Shown: in pieces, positions 50,647-58,445 of the stretch
Position numbering within the stretch: the stretch's first letter is position 1
How the letters are laid out: the number at the start of each line of letters is the position of its first letter
Source: Ahrensia sp.
GTDB taxonomy: Bacteria > Pseudomonadota > Alphaproteobacteria > Rhizobiales > Rhizobiaceae
NCBI GenBank assembly: GCA_028817895.1
Contig: JAPPOQ010000029.1
Span: 1-64,000, forward strand
Direction: 5' to 3'
DNA length: 64,000 nt
Notes under the pieces: generated by a model
What the model was told of the DNA's origin: nothing
Database searches by the model: none
What the model saw: the letters and a program-made list of their open reading frames with translations, nothing else
Made by a program: the position numbers and the translations under genes

Positions 50647-51705
50647 ATGTCGATAAAAGCTTTGCTGTCATTGCTGGGCGGCTTTCTGCTTGCCCTCTAC
50701 GCGTCCAACGCGTCCGCGGCGACGCCCGCCAAGAGACTGTTTGGCGCGAAGACCCTTCCAGCTGTCATGAAACCACAGGTCCATGGCTTCTACTCCAATG
50801 GCTGCATGCAGGGAGCGGTCGCGCTGCCCACTGACGGTCCGTACTGGCAAGCCATGCGCTTGTCCCGCCAACGCCGCTGGGGCCATCCCGACCTGATCAA
50901 GACCGTCGTTCGCCTGTCGGAAGATGCACGCAAAGTGGGCTGGAACGGGCTTCTTGTGGGTGACATCTCACAGGCCCGCGGCGGCCCAATGTTGACCGGG
51001 CATCGGTCCCATCAACTTGGTCTGGACGTTGATATCTGGCTGAATCCAATGCCGAAAGGCGAGCGCTACACCTACCACCAACGCGAAACCATTTCGGCAC
51101 AATCCATGCTCGCCCATAATTCAAAGGGGCGTATCAACCAGAACAAGATCAGCCGCCGTTTCACCCAAGCCACCCATGGGTTGATCAAGACCGCAGCAAG
51201 TTACCCCAAAGTTGAGCGCGTTCTCGTTCACCCAACCATCAAGCGGGAACTGTGCCGCCGTGCGACCGGAGACCGGCGTTGGCTTTACAAGGTAAGACCC
51301 TTCTGGGGACATCACTATCACATGCATGTGCGCATGGGTTGCCCGGCCGATTCGCCCAATTGCCGATCCCAAAAACCCACAAAGGCAGACGATGGCTGCG
51401 GTGCGGAACTTGATTATTGGCACAGGGTCATGAACCCCAAGCCCGTGAAGAAGAAGGCGACCAAGAAGAAGCCCAAAAAGGTCGTCAAGGCCAAGCCCAG
51501 ACGTCAGTTGCGCTTGGCCGACCTCCCTGACGCCTGCCGTGCTGTGCTGAATGCGCAAGCGCCTGATACGATCGAACAGGTGACGCTTCAGGTCCCTGGA
51601 GCGCACTCCATCTTTGTTCCTGAAAAGCCAATCGAAGCGTCGCTTGATGCTGGTGGAGGCGGGCTCAGCACTCTCACCGTGCCGACTTTTCGCCCTGCGA
51701 GATAG
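50647..51705 (+). CDS. mepA: Penicillin-insensitive murein endopeptidase (MepA, M74)
   Basis: MepA is a periplasmic zinc peptidase that cuts D-Ala-meso-DAP cross-links in peptidoglycan. The 352-residue protein has a signal peptide (KALLSLLGGFLLALYASNASA, cleavage near residue 24). It has the metal-binding GHRSHQLGLDVDIW (H..D) and HYHMHVRMGCP motifs and several cysteines expected to form disulfides. The C-terminal third (about residues 260-300) contains a Lys/Pro-rich stretch (KKKATKKKPKKVVKAKP) that could bind cell wall or nucleic acid. ATG 50647 was chosen for the signal peptide. Confidence 0.93.
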   Translation: MSIKALLSLLGGFLLALYASNASAATPAKRLFGAKTLPAVMKPQVHGFYSNGCMQGAVALPTDGPYWQAMRLSRQRRWGHPDLIKTVVRLSEDARKVGWNGLLVGDISQARGGPMLTGHRSHQLGLDVDIWLNPMPKGERYTYHQRETISAQSMLAHNSKGRINQNKISRRFTQATHGLIKTAASYPKVERVLVHPTIKRELCRRATGDRRWLYKVRPFWGHHYHMHVRMGCPADSPNCRSQKPTKADDGCGAELDYWHRVMNPKPVKKKATKKKPKKVVKAKPRRQLRLADLPDACRAVLNAQAPDTIEQVTLQVPGAHSIFVPEKPIEASLDAGGGGLSTLTVPTFRPAR

Positions 51706-51734
51706 TCACAAGTGGCATGCAGATAGACTAAGAC

Positions 51735-52112
51735 TCAGTCTGCATTCAGCCCCAATGACAGGCGCAGCTTCTTGGGAAGTTTTTGTGCCACCAGTCGATG
51801 CGCCTCACCGATATAGGCTTTCAGATCCTCGTCACTGAGTGCATCGCGCTCTTGCATTTGGACCCATTTGTACCGCCCAAGATATGGCGCTGGGATCAGC
51901 CCCTTTTGTTCGGTCAGCAGTTTGGAAGAAAGGTCAGATGCCTTGAAAGCAATTTTTGGCGTCCCGTCGTCGCGCTCGTCGCCCCATGGACCGCACAGCG
52001 CAAAGATCTTGCCGCCCACCTTCCAGACATGGGCGCCACCCCATTGGACCACCATCTCGGTTGCTGGCAGCCCGCCGCAGAAAGCATCAAACTCCTGCGC
52101 ATCCACAATCAA
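51735..52112 (-). CDS. MmcQ/YjbR family protein
   Basis: The 125-residue protein is of the MmcQ/YjbR family (CyaY-like fold, double-wing DNA-binding proposal). It shows WGGAHVWKVGGKIFALCG, TPKIAFKAS and the family motif LIPAPYLGRYKWVQM. The function is not established. The start overlaps the msrA stop codon by 4 bases (ATGA), so the two genes are translationally coupled. Confidence 0.88.
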   Translation of the reverse strand: MIVDAQEFDAFCGGLPATEMVVQWGGAHVWKVGGKIFALCGPWGDERDDGTPKIAFKASDLSSKLLTEQKGLIPAPYLGRYKWVQMQERDALSDEDLKAYIGEAHRLVAQKLPKKLRLSLGLNAD

Positions 52113-52774
52113 TCCGGTCGCACGGACTGTGGCAACGGGCAGGCAACGCCCGCACCTTTCATGTTGCAGTAGCCATCTGGGTTCTTCGCCAGATATTGCT
52201 GATGATACTCCTCGGCATAATAGAAGGTCGGGGCTTCCAGAATTTCCGTTGTGATTGAACTCCGGCCGGCCCGTTCAAGCTCGGCCGCATACATGTCACG
52301 CGATGCGATCGCCTGATCAAATTGCGCCTGCGTGGTGGTGTAGATGCCGGAGCGGTATTGGGTGCCAGCGTCGTTGCCCTGTCTCATGCCCTGCGTCGGG
52401 TCATGATGCTCCCAAAACATCTGCAACAGCCTCTCAAGGGGAAGCTCAGCGGGCCGAAACACGATACGCACCGTTTCATTGTGACCTGTCAGCCCGGTGC
52501 ACACTTCCTGATAGGTCGGATTGGGCGTGGTGCCGGCCTGGTAGCCCACTGCTGTAACCCAGACGCCGGATTTCTCCCAAAACAGACGCTCGACGCCCCA
52601 GAAGCACCCCATGCCGACATAGATGGTCTCAGCATCGTCGGGCCCATCATCCTTCAACGGGCGTCCATTGACGAAATGGGTCTGCGAAGTTGGTAGCGCC
52701 TGGTCACGCCCCGGCAAAATCATATCCGCGGTTGGCATCTTCAGCTTGCTTGTCAATCGGTCGATCAAGAACAT
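52109..52774 (-). CDS. msrA: Peptide methionine (S)-S-oxide reductase
   Basis: MsrA repairs S-methionine sulfoxide in proteins using thioredoxin. The 221-residue protein has the catalytic VGMGCFWGVERLFW motif (Cys near residue 56), GYQAGTTPNPTYQEVCTG, and FWEHHDPTQGMRQGNDAGTQ split over the substrate pocket. The C-terminal CPLPQSV cysteine may act in recycling. Residues 1-45 precede the domain without a signal peptide, so it is probably cytoplasmic. It is coupled to the mmcQ-like gene downstream. Confidence 0.96.
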   Translation of the reverse strand: MFLIDRLTSKLKMPTADMILPGRDQALPTSQTHFVNGRPLKDDGPDDAETIYVGMGCFWGVERLFWEKSGVWVTAVGYQAGTTPNPTYQEVCTGLTGHNETVRIVFRPAELPLERLLQMFWEHHDPTQGMRQGNDAGTQYRSGIYTTTQAQFDQAIASRDMYAAELERAGRSSITTEILEAPTFYYAEEYHQQYLAKNPDGYCNMKGAGVACPLPQSVRPD

Positions 52775-52802
52775 CCGTGTCGTGCCTCCAAGTCTTTATG
52801 CT

Positions 52803-53126
52803 TCAATGGCTGGCGAAGCGCCCGAAAGGCTGGCTGCGTGACCTACCAAGCCAGGCCAGCAAGAGCGACACGGCACCCAATGCGAGCCAGCTGGGTATTT
52901 TGAGTGCCCAAAGCAAAACAGGGTCCCAGATGAAATCCATCGTCCATGCTTCGACTGCACTTCGCACCGCATCAAACGAGGCCTGATTGATTGTGACCCA
53001 GCTGTCCACCAGCGGCGTAAGCACAATCTGCGAAGCCGCGACAGACCGCGTAATGTCGATCATGGCCAACACCACCGCCAGAGCCAGCAACACCATCGCA
53101 AGCAGTCTGCAGCAGAATCGAAACAT
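52803..53126 (-). CDS. Small membrane protein, unknown
   Basis: The 107-residue protein has an N-terminal membrane helix (about residues 8-28: LLAMVLLALAVVLAMID), a periplasmic loop of about 50 residues (VVDSWVTINQ-like amphipathic region) and a C-terminal helix (LALGAVSLLLAWLG) with a basic end. It looks like a conserved rhizobial membrane protein, but I cannot name a function. ATG 53126 was chosen because the helix starts there; an earlier in-frame ATG at 53186 adds 20 polar residues. It precedes msrA by 28 bases. The 304 bases between it and the tRNA (53127-53430) hold no gene I can support. Confidence 0.65.
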   Translation of the reverse strand: MFRFCCRLLAMVLLALAVVLAMIDITRSVAASQIVLTPLVDSWVTINQASFDAVRSAVEAWTMDFIWDPVLLWALKIPSWLALGAVSLLLAWLGRSRSQPFGRFASH

Positions 53127-53430
53127 TGTGTGCCATGTGCTGTCGGGCGAACTCGAACCGGCCCGGTTTTGCCTGTGAGAAGACATAGTGTTTCATTGGC
53201 CAAACGCCAAGCACCGTGAGATCATGAGCGAGCGTCACGTGAGGCGTAAAGACTACTTTACCTGTCGTCGCATGGTTGAAATCGCTACAACCTTGTGCAA
53301 CTACCCGGCCTGCAATGTCGAAGGGCGGTGTGCGGCTCTTGAACGGTTGGTGCTCGCATTTCGTGTTCACCATTCGGGATTGGGTTCGCTTGTCTTCGAC
53401 CCCTCGGATATCAATATTCGAGGAATATGC

Positions 53431-53521
53431 GGAGAGGTGGCCGAGTGGTCGAAGGCGCACGCCTGGAAAGTGTGTAGGCGGTGATCCCGTCTCCGGGGTT
53501 CGAATCCCCGTCTCTCCGCCA
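53431..53521 (+). tRNA. tRNA-Ser (anticodon GGA)
   Basis: This is a 91-base type II tRNA. The acceptor stem GGAGAGG pairs with TCTCTCC (one G-U), followed by discriminator G and encoded CCA (53519-53521). The anticodon loop CTGGAAA puts GGA at 53465-53467. The long variable arm (GTAGGCGGTGATCCCGTCTC region) and the T-arm GGGGTTCGAATCCCC are intact. The prophage begins about 45 bases downstream. Confidence 0.97.
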
Positions 53522-53578
53522 TTTTCAGATGCGTCCATGTCTCTTGCTTCGTGGTGGTTGTCGATGTAGCGGGCGCGT

Positions 53579-53615
53579 AAATCTGCAGTGATTGACACTT
53601 AAGTCTGCAGTAAAT
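53579..53615. repeat. Paired 15-bp repeats near the prophage end
   Basis: AAATCTGCAGTGATT (53579-53593) and AAGTCTGCAGTAAAT (53601-53615) are direct repeats 22 bases apart, about two helical turns. Their shared core is TCTGCAGT. They lie within 50 bases of the proposed prophage boundary. Such paired sites are expected for MuA-type transposase binding or, less likely, integrase arm sites. Confidence 0.5.
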
Positions 53616-53694
53616 TTTTGAGATGGGAAGGGCCAGATTCGCCCATCGTGACCCTTTCCAGATGGCTCTTAATAGGTGCCTTGAAGGCTTCTCG

Positions 53695-53952
53695 TCAGCT
53701 TCGAGAAACTGGAGGCTTCTGGTACAGGATTTGGTGTATCTTACCGAGGTTCTCCTCCACCTCTTTGAGCGGGTCCGTGCAGAACTCGATGAGGAAGCAC
53801 AGATCGACCGAATTGATCTCGCCGAGTTCGCCATTGATCTGCCCGCACATGTCGCTGATGCAGCGCAGGGCAGCGATGCAACAGTCAAGCTGGTTGCGCC
53901 CGTCCATTAGAAGATCACCGCAATGCTGCTCGGTTGTTTTTGCATCCGCCAT
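53695..53952 (-). CDS. Small phage protein, unknown
   Basis: The 85-residue acidic, cysteine-containing helical protein (DGRNQLDCCIAALRCISDMC; five or more Cys) starts with an ATG overlapping the antirepressor stop codon by one base. It is the last gene before the prophage end. I do not recognise the family. The regular spacing of Leu/Ile suggests a helical bundle. The region 53522-53694 before the boundary holds only the paired repeats. Confidence 0.5.
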   Translation of the reverse strand: MADAKTTEQHCGDLLMDGRNQLDCCIAALRCISDMCGQINGELGEINSVDLCFLIEFCTDPLKEVEENLGKIHQILYQKPPVSRS

Positions 53953-54535
53953 CAGGACGCCTCCGCAGCTGGAGGGCAGGCGCGCAGGACACCAGATATG
54001 GCAGCGCTTGATCGTCCGGTTTTTTTGACGATCTCGCTCTGCATCAGACCGTCATTCGCCAAGCGGCGGATAGTGGCAATCTCCTCATCGGTCATCGGCG
54101 GCCGTGCGGCGCGCTTGGGCTTCGGTTTCGCCGTCTGCTCCAGCAGGGCGATCTTGTCGTGCAGCAGCTCGATATAGGCCGAAACAGGCACAGTGCCGTC
54201 GCTGCCAAAGCCTTCTGGTGTCGCCTTGCCCCCAAATGAGCCAGAGCGTCGGATTTCGGGCAGGACCTCATGGCACACCCAACGGCCTCCGGCTTGCGCG
54301 ATTTGAAGATGAGCCGGTACAGGCCGGGTTCGTTGACGCAGATCATCTGCTGTTCGCCTTGAGCGGTGGGTATAGTGTACCCACCCCTTTCGTCATCAGG
54401 TAACGCGTTCAACGCCTGGTGGTGGTCACTGATATCGAGGAGCCCGTAGACATCCTTGCCCACAAACCAAGGTTCGCTATTGACAAGTGTGTCGCGCAAT
54501 TCGCGGCCTTCAAATTCAAAAGTCTGGAGTGTCAT
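53952..54535 (-). pseudogene. BRO-N domain antirepressor, frameshifted
   Basis: Residues 1-84 (from ATG 54535) match the phage BRO-N antirepressor domain: FEFEGRELRDTLVNSEPWFV, KDVYGLLDISDHHQALNALP, YTIPTAQGEQQMICVNEPGL, then LIFKSRKPEA. At about 54282-54286 the frame breaks. The natural continuation (RWVCHEVLPEIRRSGSFGG and on to 53952) is in another frame. It ends in a helix-turn-helix-like C-terminus (DEEIATIRRLANDGLMQSEI). A loss of about 10 bases at the conserved F-K-R-W site would explain it. The original length would be about 200 residues. Confidence 0.75.
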
Positions 54536-54768
54536 AATCGCTGTTCCATTTCTAGTGGACGCCGGGGACGACCCGGCACCGGGAGCTAGAAACCAGCAAC
54601 GATCTGGCGGGTTTATTCCCCGTCCGAAGACGGGTCTTGTATTCACCGCACTCCCGGAAAATCGGTTCTTCGGAAAGACCTGATTTGAGCCGTTTTGTCG
54701 GAGCATGCCCGAGGTCAGTCGAGCGGCAGTCGTTGAAGGTGTTTCTAGCACCGTAGAGCACGATAGAG

Positions 54769-55422
54769 ATGTCACAGGGCTTGTCAATGTGGGCGGCGTT
54801 GCGTTTGAATTGGCCCATGTTCTGGGACATGTTCAAAAACACCTATGTCGACCACGCCGGAGAGAAGGTCGATCTCGCGCCAATTGCCCGCGATGCAATC
54901 CGCCGCCTCGGTCTCTTCAAGCCCAAACAGTCACGCTGGCTGGCAGCAATGGTTGCAAAGGACTTCAATAAGGGAAGCCGTGCCATAGCATCTGCCATGC
55001 GAAAGCGTGGTCGCGCCATGGCAATTGAGGAGCGCAAAGCTGCGGGATTGGGGCGTGCAATGATGGGCGATGACCTGTGGAGCCGTCTTAACCCGAATGA
55101 CCGCGATAATGTCGCTGATCGTCTCGTGCTCATCATAAACCGCATCTGCATCCACGCTTACAGACAGGGCAAATACAAGCAGATGGAGCGGGAAGGCGGT
55201 CCTGGTTATGGGGTGCACAGTGATGAGATCGTCATAGAGAATCCCGGAGACCTGCATCCACCTTGCCACGCAGTAAAGAAGAGATGGCTGGGCAGAACGG
55301 TCCGCTTCCGAAAGTGTCCGCAGTTGCCATTGCGCAGGTGCGACGCTGCAATATGCCACTGCAACATCACGCCCGCCTGGCTCGTTGGATCAGGTTCAAG
55401 AAGAGTACGAAAGCGCCGATAG
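54769..55422 (+). CDS. Hypothetical prophage protein on the opposite strand
   Basis: This 217-residue frame is the only plausible plus-strand gene in the phage segment, divergent from the antirepressor and converging on the next gene. The N-terminal 130 residues are charged and helical (MFKNTYVDHAGEKVDLAPIA, FKPKQSRWLAAMVAKDF, AIASAMRKRGRAMAIEERKA), and the C-terminus is Arg/Cys-rich. There is no strong ribosome site; ATG 54787 is an alternative. I recognise no domain. The opposite orientation suggests an independently expressed accessory gene. Between it and the antirepressor (54536-54768) are a few short inverted repeats but no gene. Confidence 0.45.
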   Translation: MSQGLSMWAALRLNWPMFWDMFKNTYVDHAGEKVDLAPIARDAIRRLGLFKPKQSRWLAAMVAKDFNKGSRAIASAMRKRGRAMAIEERKAAGLGRAMMGDDLWSRLNPNDRDNVADRLVLIINRICIHAYRQGKYKQMEREGGPGYGVHSDEIVIENPGDLHPPCHAVKKRWLGRTVRFRKCPQLPLRRCDAAICHCNITPAWLVGSGSRRVRKRR

Positions 55423-55430
55423 GCTGGACA

Positions 55431-56174
55431 TCATCGCAGCCCTTCGCTGCCGAGCACTTCAGGCGTTTTGGGCGGCACAGTGTCGGGTGGTGCGAGCACC
55501 GCATCGCCCATCCAACCGGGGTCCGCCACAAAGTCCATGACAAGCCGCGCCTCACGAAACCCCTGAACGGCCTGCCGCAAAGCTTCTTCATCGGTCTCGT
55601 GCAACTCAGTCGTGCTGCGCATGAAGGCCAGTGGATCAGCGTAAGCCCGCAACTGGGCCACATAACCCTTCGGCGATGAGAGCAGTTCGGACAGGCCGTA
55701 GCATTGCGCCAATTCGACGATCTGCGCGCCATCCATGGCCATCAAATCGGCATCGATCGACACTCCATTCCAAATCGATGTTGGCGGGCCTCCATCCTGG
55801 CACTCACTGTCCAGCAGTGTTCCACCAAGAGCATGTGAATCGCCGATCACAGCCGGGCGGTCATCCTGTATTTGAGCGAGCGCCTGGCGCAAGCCGCGCA
55901 TGCCGGTGATCGCCTCAAGCAGTGCCATATGCTGGTTGGAACGACGATGACTGTTGCTTTCCCAACTCGTCGTGCGGCTCGCATCGTGCCAGATGCGACA
56001 GGAAAAGCCGCCGCCGACCATGGGATGAAACGCGACCCGTCCATAGCGATGTGCCAAAGACATCGCCTCATGCGTCATCATCAGGCGCAGATCATCGTGG
56101 ATGTGATCACCCGCTTCCAGCGCTGCCTCGGCGGCCTGTTGGCGGCGCATGTTTTCAAAAAATGGGTCCGTCAT
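55431..56174 (-). CDS. Hypothetical phage protein
   Basis: This 247-residue protein has a clear ribosome site (AGGAGACGCATC before ATG 56174). It is polar, with a helical N-terminus (FFENMRRQQAAEAALEAGD), a central region with several Gly/His (VAFHPMVGGGFSCRIWHD) and a C-terminal acidic half. No domain is recognised, and it does not resemble an endolysin or Mom. The coding pattern and ribosome site make it very likely a real gene. Confidence 0.6.
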   Translation of the reverse strand: MTDPFFENMRRQQAAEAALEAGDHIHDDLRLMMTHEAMSLAHRYGRVAFHPMVGGGFSCRIWHDASRTTSWESNSHRRSNQHMALLEAITGMRGLRQALAQIQDDRPAVIGDSHALGGTLLDSECQDGGPPTSIWNGVSIDADLMAMDGAQIVELAQCYGLSELLSSPKGYVAQLRAYADPLAFMRSTTELHETDEEALRQAVQGFREARLVMDFVADPGWMGDAVLAPPDTVPPKTPEVLGSEGLR

Positions 56175-56242
56175 GATGCGTCTCCTATTGGCTTGCAAAG
56201 CTGTCTTCACGAGAGGCGTCGTCGCGCGCGTCGGTCATCAGC

Positions 56243-56536
56243 TCAATACGCGCCCCACATGAAACGCAGATCGGCCACCGACCGCACCGCGAATATCCAG
56301 TCGTTGTGCTCACGACGCGCAGCCACCAGCTGCACGCCGCAATCGTCACATTCGAAGGATGATGCGCCAGGCGGAATATCGGTCACAAAACCTTCCTGGT
56401 CTCGGTCGAACCAGATCGTGGTGGCATGGTCCAGCACGTCGTCATAGACGTTCGCTCCGCAGCGTGGGCAGCAGAAGCCCTCACCATCGATCCGGGTTGT
56501 GGAACGGCCGCCTTGCGTCATCGCAGTGCCGCTCAC
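56243..56536 (-). CDS. Zinc-ribbon phage protein
   Basis: The 97-residue protein has two Cys pairs (CCPRCG at residues 22-27 and CDDCG at 63-67) separated by an acidic loop, a classic zinc-ribbon layout. The GTG start overlaps the hairpin-protein stop codon (GTGA), so the two are co-translated. Mu Com is also a small zinc-binding protein, but there is no sequence match beyond the Cys pairs, and no Mom-like gene follows. The role is unknown. Confidence 0.65.
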   Translation of the reverse strand: MSGTAMTQGGRSTTRIDGEGFCCPRCGANVYDDVLDHATTIWFDRDQEGFVTDIPPGASSFECDDCGVQLVAARREHNDWIFAVRSVADLRFMWGAY

Positions 56537-56736
56537 AGCGCCGCCCGAACGGCGGCGTCCTTCGCCTCAAGCAGCTTGCGCAGGGCGACGGAGCGCTCTG
56601 GGCAGCGTGGCAGGGTTTCCACAATGTCTGCAGCCAGAGCCGAAAACGGGGCGCTGACGGCCTTTAGATGGGGCGGCAAATGCTCGAATGCGAAGAACCG
56701 CAGGATCGGCTCTAGCGGAGTGTCGTCGTCTTTCAT
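56533..56736 (-). CDS. Small helical phage protein, possibly Acb2/Tad1 hairpin-like
   Basis: The 67-residue protein has an excellent ribosome site (AAAGGA 7 bases before ATG 56736). It carries RFFAFEHLPPHLKAVSAPF then LPRCPERSVALRKLLEAKDA and AVRAAL. This conserved phage pattern predicts two helices joined by a Pro-rich turn. The ending ER-S-x-A-L-x-K-L-x-E-A resembles helical-hairpin proteins grouped with the anti-CBASS sponges Acb2/Tad1. The resemblance is from memory and is not proof of function. It lies between the holin-like gene and the zinc-ribbon gene. Confidence 0.65.
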   Translation of the reverse strand: MKDDDTPLEPILRFFAFEHLPPHLKAVSAPFSALAADIVETLPRCPERSVALRKLLEAKDAAVRAAL

Positions 56737-56752
56737 GGCGTGTCCTTTCGCC

Positions 56753-56926
56753 TCAAACAAAAATCGAAAAGATCATGGCCACACCGGCCAGAGCCGAAGG
56801 TCCGGTGAACACGCCCCAGAAGAACAGAAATATCCGCATGGCCATGGACGTACTCGGCGGCATCGCCATCGCGCCGATTAGCGCGGCGACCACATAAATC
56901 GGCCAAAAGTGAAGCCATATTTCCAT
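56753..56926 (-). CDS. Small two-helix membrane protein, holin-like
   Basis: The 57-residue frame translates to two hydrophobic segments: WPIYVVAALIGAMAM (residues 8-22) and IFLFFWGVFTGPSALAGVAM (31-50), joined by a short polar loop. It lies just downstream of the tail-fibre genes, where lysis genes often occur. Size and topology fit a holin or antiholin, but no endolysin gene is visible beside it. The ribosome site is weak. It is too short for a confident family call. Confidence 0.5.
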   Translation of the reverse strand: MEIWLHFWPIYVVAALIGAMAMPPSTSMAMRIFLFFWGVFTGPSALAGVAMIFSIFV

Positions 56927-56946
56927 GCGTCCGATCTGCCCTTGCG

Positions 56947-57603
56947 CTATGACGGTCTGTCCTTCAGGTGATCCATCACCGCCGCCATCACTGCGGCCTT
57001 TTGCGTCTCGATCAGATTGTCGATCTCCGCGACCGGTGCTGTGGCAATGGCCTTTGTCAGGCGCGCCTGGGTCCCATCAAGCAGGCCGACCGCCTTGCGG
57101 TACCAATGCGCCATTGCGATCTGTTGGCGCGCCAAATCTTCAATCGTCTCGTCAAGGCCCCGTGCAGCTGTTTCAGCCTCAAGGCCCCGCACGTCGTCCA
57201 ATGAGGCCGCGTCATCGAGCACGCGCTGCGCGATGCTTGCCTTGTCCGGCCAAGCCGCGATGGCGCGCGGATCGGCGCCGCCCGAAAGCTGTTCGCGCAG
57301 CTGCGAGGTGAAGTCTTCGACCGATTGAACCGCAAGCCGCCGTTGCGCATCCTCTTCCATAGCCTCGCGGCGGGTGACCAGTTCATCGGCCTCCATATCC
57401 ATGGCAGCGAGTGTCGCCTGGATGGCCTTGAGATCGGCCTTGGCGGGGCTGTCATCAGGCGCGCTGATGACCTCAATGCGGGCGCTTTCATCATCGAGCG
57501 GCACCAAGCAGACCCATTCTTCGACGAGATCGGCACCGTGTTTGGCAATCAGGTCAGCCCTGATCACCGGCCAGTTTGAAATGCTGCATTCAATCGCACT
57601 CAT
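56947..57603 (-). CDS. Hypothetical phage protein after the tail fibre (possible fibre assembly or DUF protein)
   Basis: The 218-residue protein begins SAIECSISNWPVIRADLIAK and is largely helical and acidic. Two long heptad-like stretches (about residues 62-100 and 130-200, e.g. AETAARGLDETIEDLARQQI) suggest a coiled coil. It follows the tail-fibre gene by 11 bases, where Mu carries a fibre-assembly chaperone. There is no domain match I can assert. Confidence 0.5.
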   Translation of the reverse strand: MSAIECSISNWPVIRADLIAKHGADLVEEWVCLVPLDDESARIEVISAPDDSPAKADLKAIQATLAAMDMEADELVTRREAMEEDAQRRLAVQSVEDFTSQLREQLSGGADPRAIAAWPDKASIAQRVLDDAASLDDVRGLEAETAARGLDETIEDLARQQIAMAHWYRKAVGLLDGTQARLTKAIATAPVAEIDNLIETQKAAVMAAVMDHLKDRPS

Positions 57604-57614
57604 GGCTGCGCCTC

Positions 57615-58445
57615 CTAGTAACCGCTCATGCGGTCAAACACGATGCCTGCATTGATTGTCCGTGTTGTTGCGGGTGAGCTGGACTGCAGGATTTGGACCT
57701 CAATCACTGCGTCCACGCCTGCATTGAAGGTGATGAGAAAGTCCTCTGCCGCGCGTGATGCGGGGTCGTAGTATTGACGTTTCTCGCGCCACACGACGCC
57801 GTCGATCAGCAAGCGAACACCAAATGTCGCTATGGTTGCGGAAACTGAATATGATACGGAGACATGTGCGTGCCAGTAGCCAGCATCGACAGCGCCCGCC
57901 TTGAAGCCGACACCATGCAAGGCGGCGCTTTCGGCCAGAACCGTGCCCCCCACCATTGACACCGTCGTCCAAGTGCCGTCGGGCACGGCAACTGCGTTGC
58001 CGGTCTTCTGCACTGTCACGCGTGCCACTGCCTTGAGTGTGGCCGGTGTCACCGCCACGTCGTCGGCGACGCCAGCGTCAACCTGCGCCTGCGTGGCCAG
58101 CTTCATTGTGCCACGCTGCCCGGTGCTGGCCGGGTGAATGGAAAAATCGCGATCCTGCGACAGGTCCCCACCACCCAGAAGGCCTGCAACCTCATCCGTG
58201 CTGATCGACACATTGAGGAGATAGTCCTGAATGTGCTGCAGCAAGGCGTCATAGAGAAGCGTCCACTGGCCTTCGTTGAGCGCAATACCGGCCTCCTCGA
58301 TGACGTGAGCGATATTCTCCTGCACATCATTGTGCCAGGAGGCGGTGAGTTCAGTTCCCGGAACTCCAGCCGCCGTGTTGCGGTCTCGAAAGCCATCCTT
58401 CCCGGCTCCGATATCGACAGTGTGTGCTCCATTGACGCGATGCAT
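57615..58445 (-). CDS. Phage tail fibre/receptor-binding protein
   Basis: This 276-residue protein has an N-terminal baseplate-attachment part typical of phage fibres (GTELTASWHNDVQENIAHVI, then EEAGIALNEGQWTLLYDAL). A linker with a fibre repeat (TMKLATQAQVDAGVADDVAV) follows. The C-terminal beta-rich domain (about residues 155-276: TWTTVSMVGGTVLAESAALHG and following) looks like a jelly-roll/C1q-like receptor-binding head. ATG 58445 overlaps the gp48 stop codon by one base (TGATG-type). It sets host recognition, so it is the part of the prophage most likely to vary. Confidence 0.8.
   Translation of the reverse strand: MHRVNGAHTVDIGAGKDGFRDRNTAAGVPGTELTASWHNDVQENIAHVIEEAGIALNEGQWTLLYDALLQHIQDYLLNVSISTDEVAGLLGGGDLSQDRDFSIHPASTGQRGTMKLATQAQVDAGVADDVAVTPATLKAVARVTVQKTGNAVAVPDGTWTTVSMVGGTVLAESAALHGVGFKAGAVDAGYWHAHVSVSYSVSATIATFGVRLLIDGVVWREKRQYYDPASRAAEDFLITFNAGVDAVIEVQILQSSSPATTRTINAGIVFDRMSGY

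Noticed and set aside
53188-53484. 98-residue plus-strand frame running into the tRNA gene
   Set aside because: It overlaps the tRNA-Ser and reads through its anticodon arm, with no family match.
53431-53521. tRNA-Ser as proven phage attachment site
   Set aside because: No duplicated tRNA 3' end or integrase is visible in the window, so this is kept only as an alternative.
54820-54840. Possible SOS box from the repeated CATGTTC near 54820
   Set aside because: The GTTC half-sites are 8 bases apart rather than 7, and they fall inside a coding segment (PMFWDMFK).
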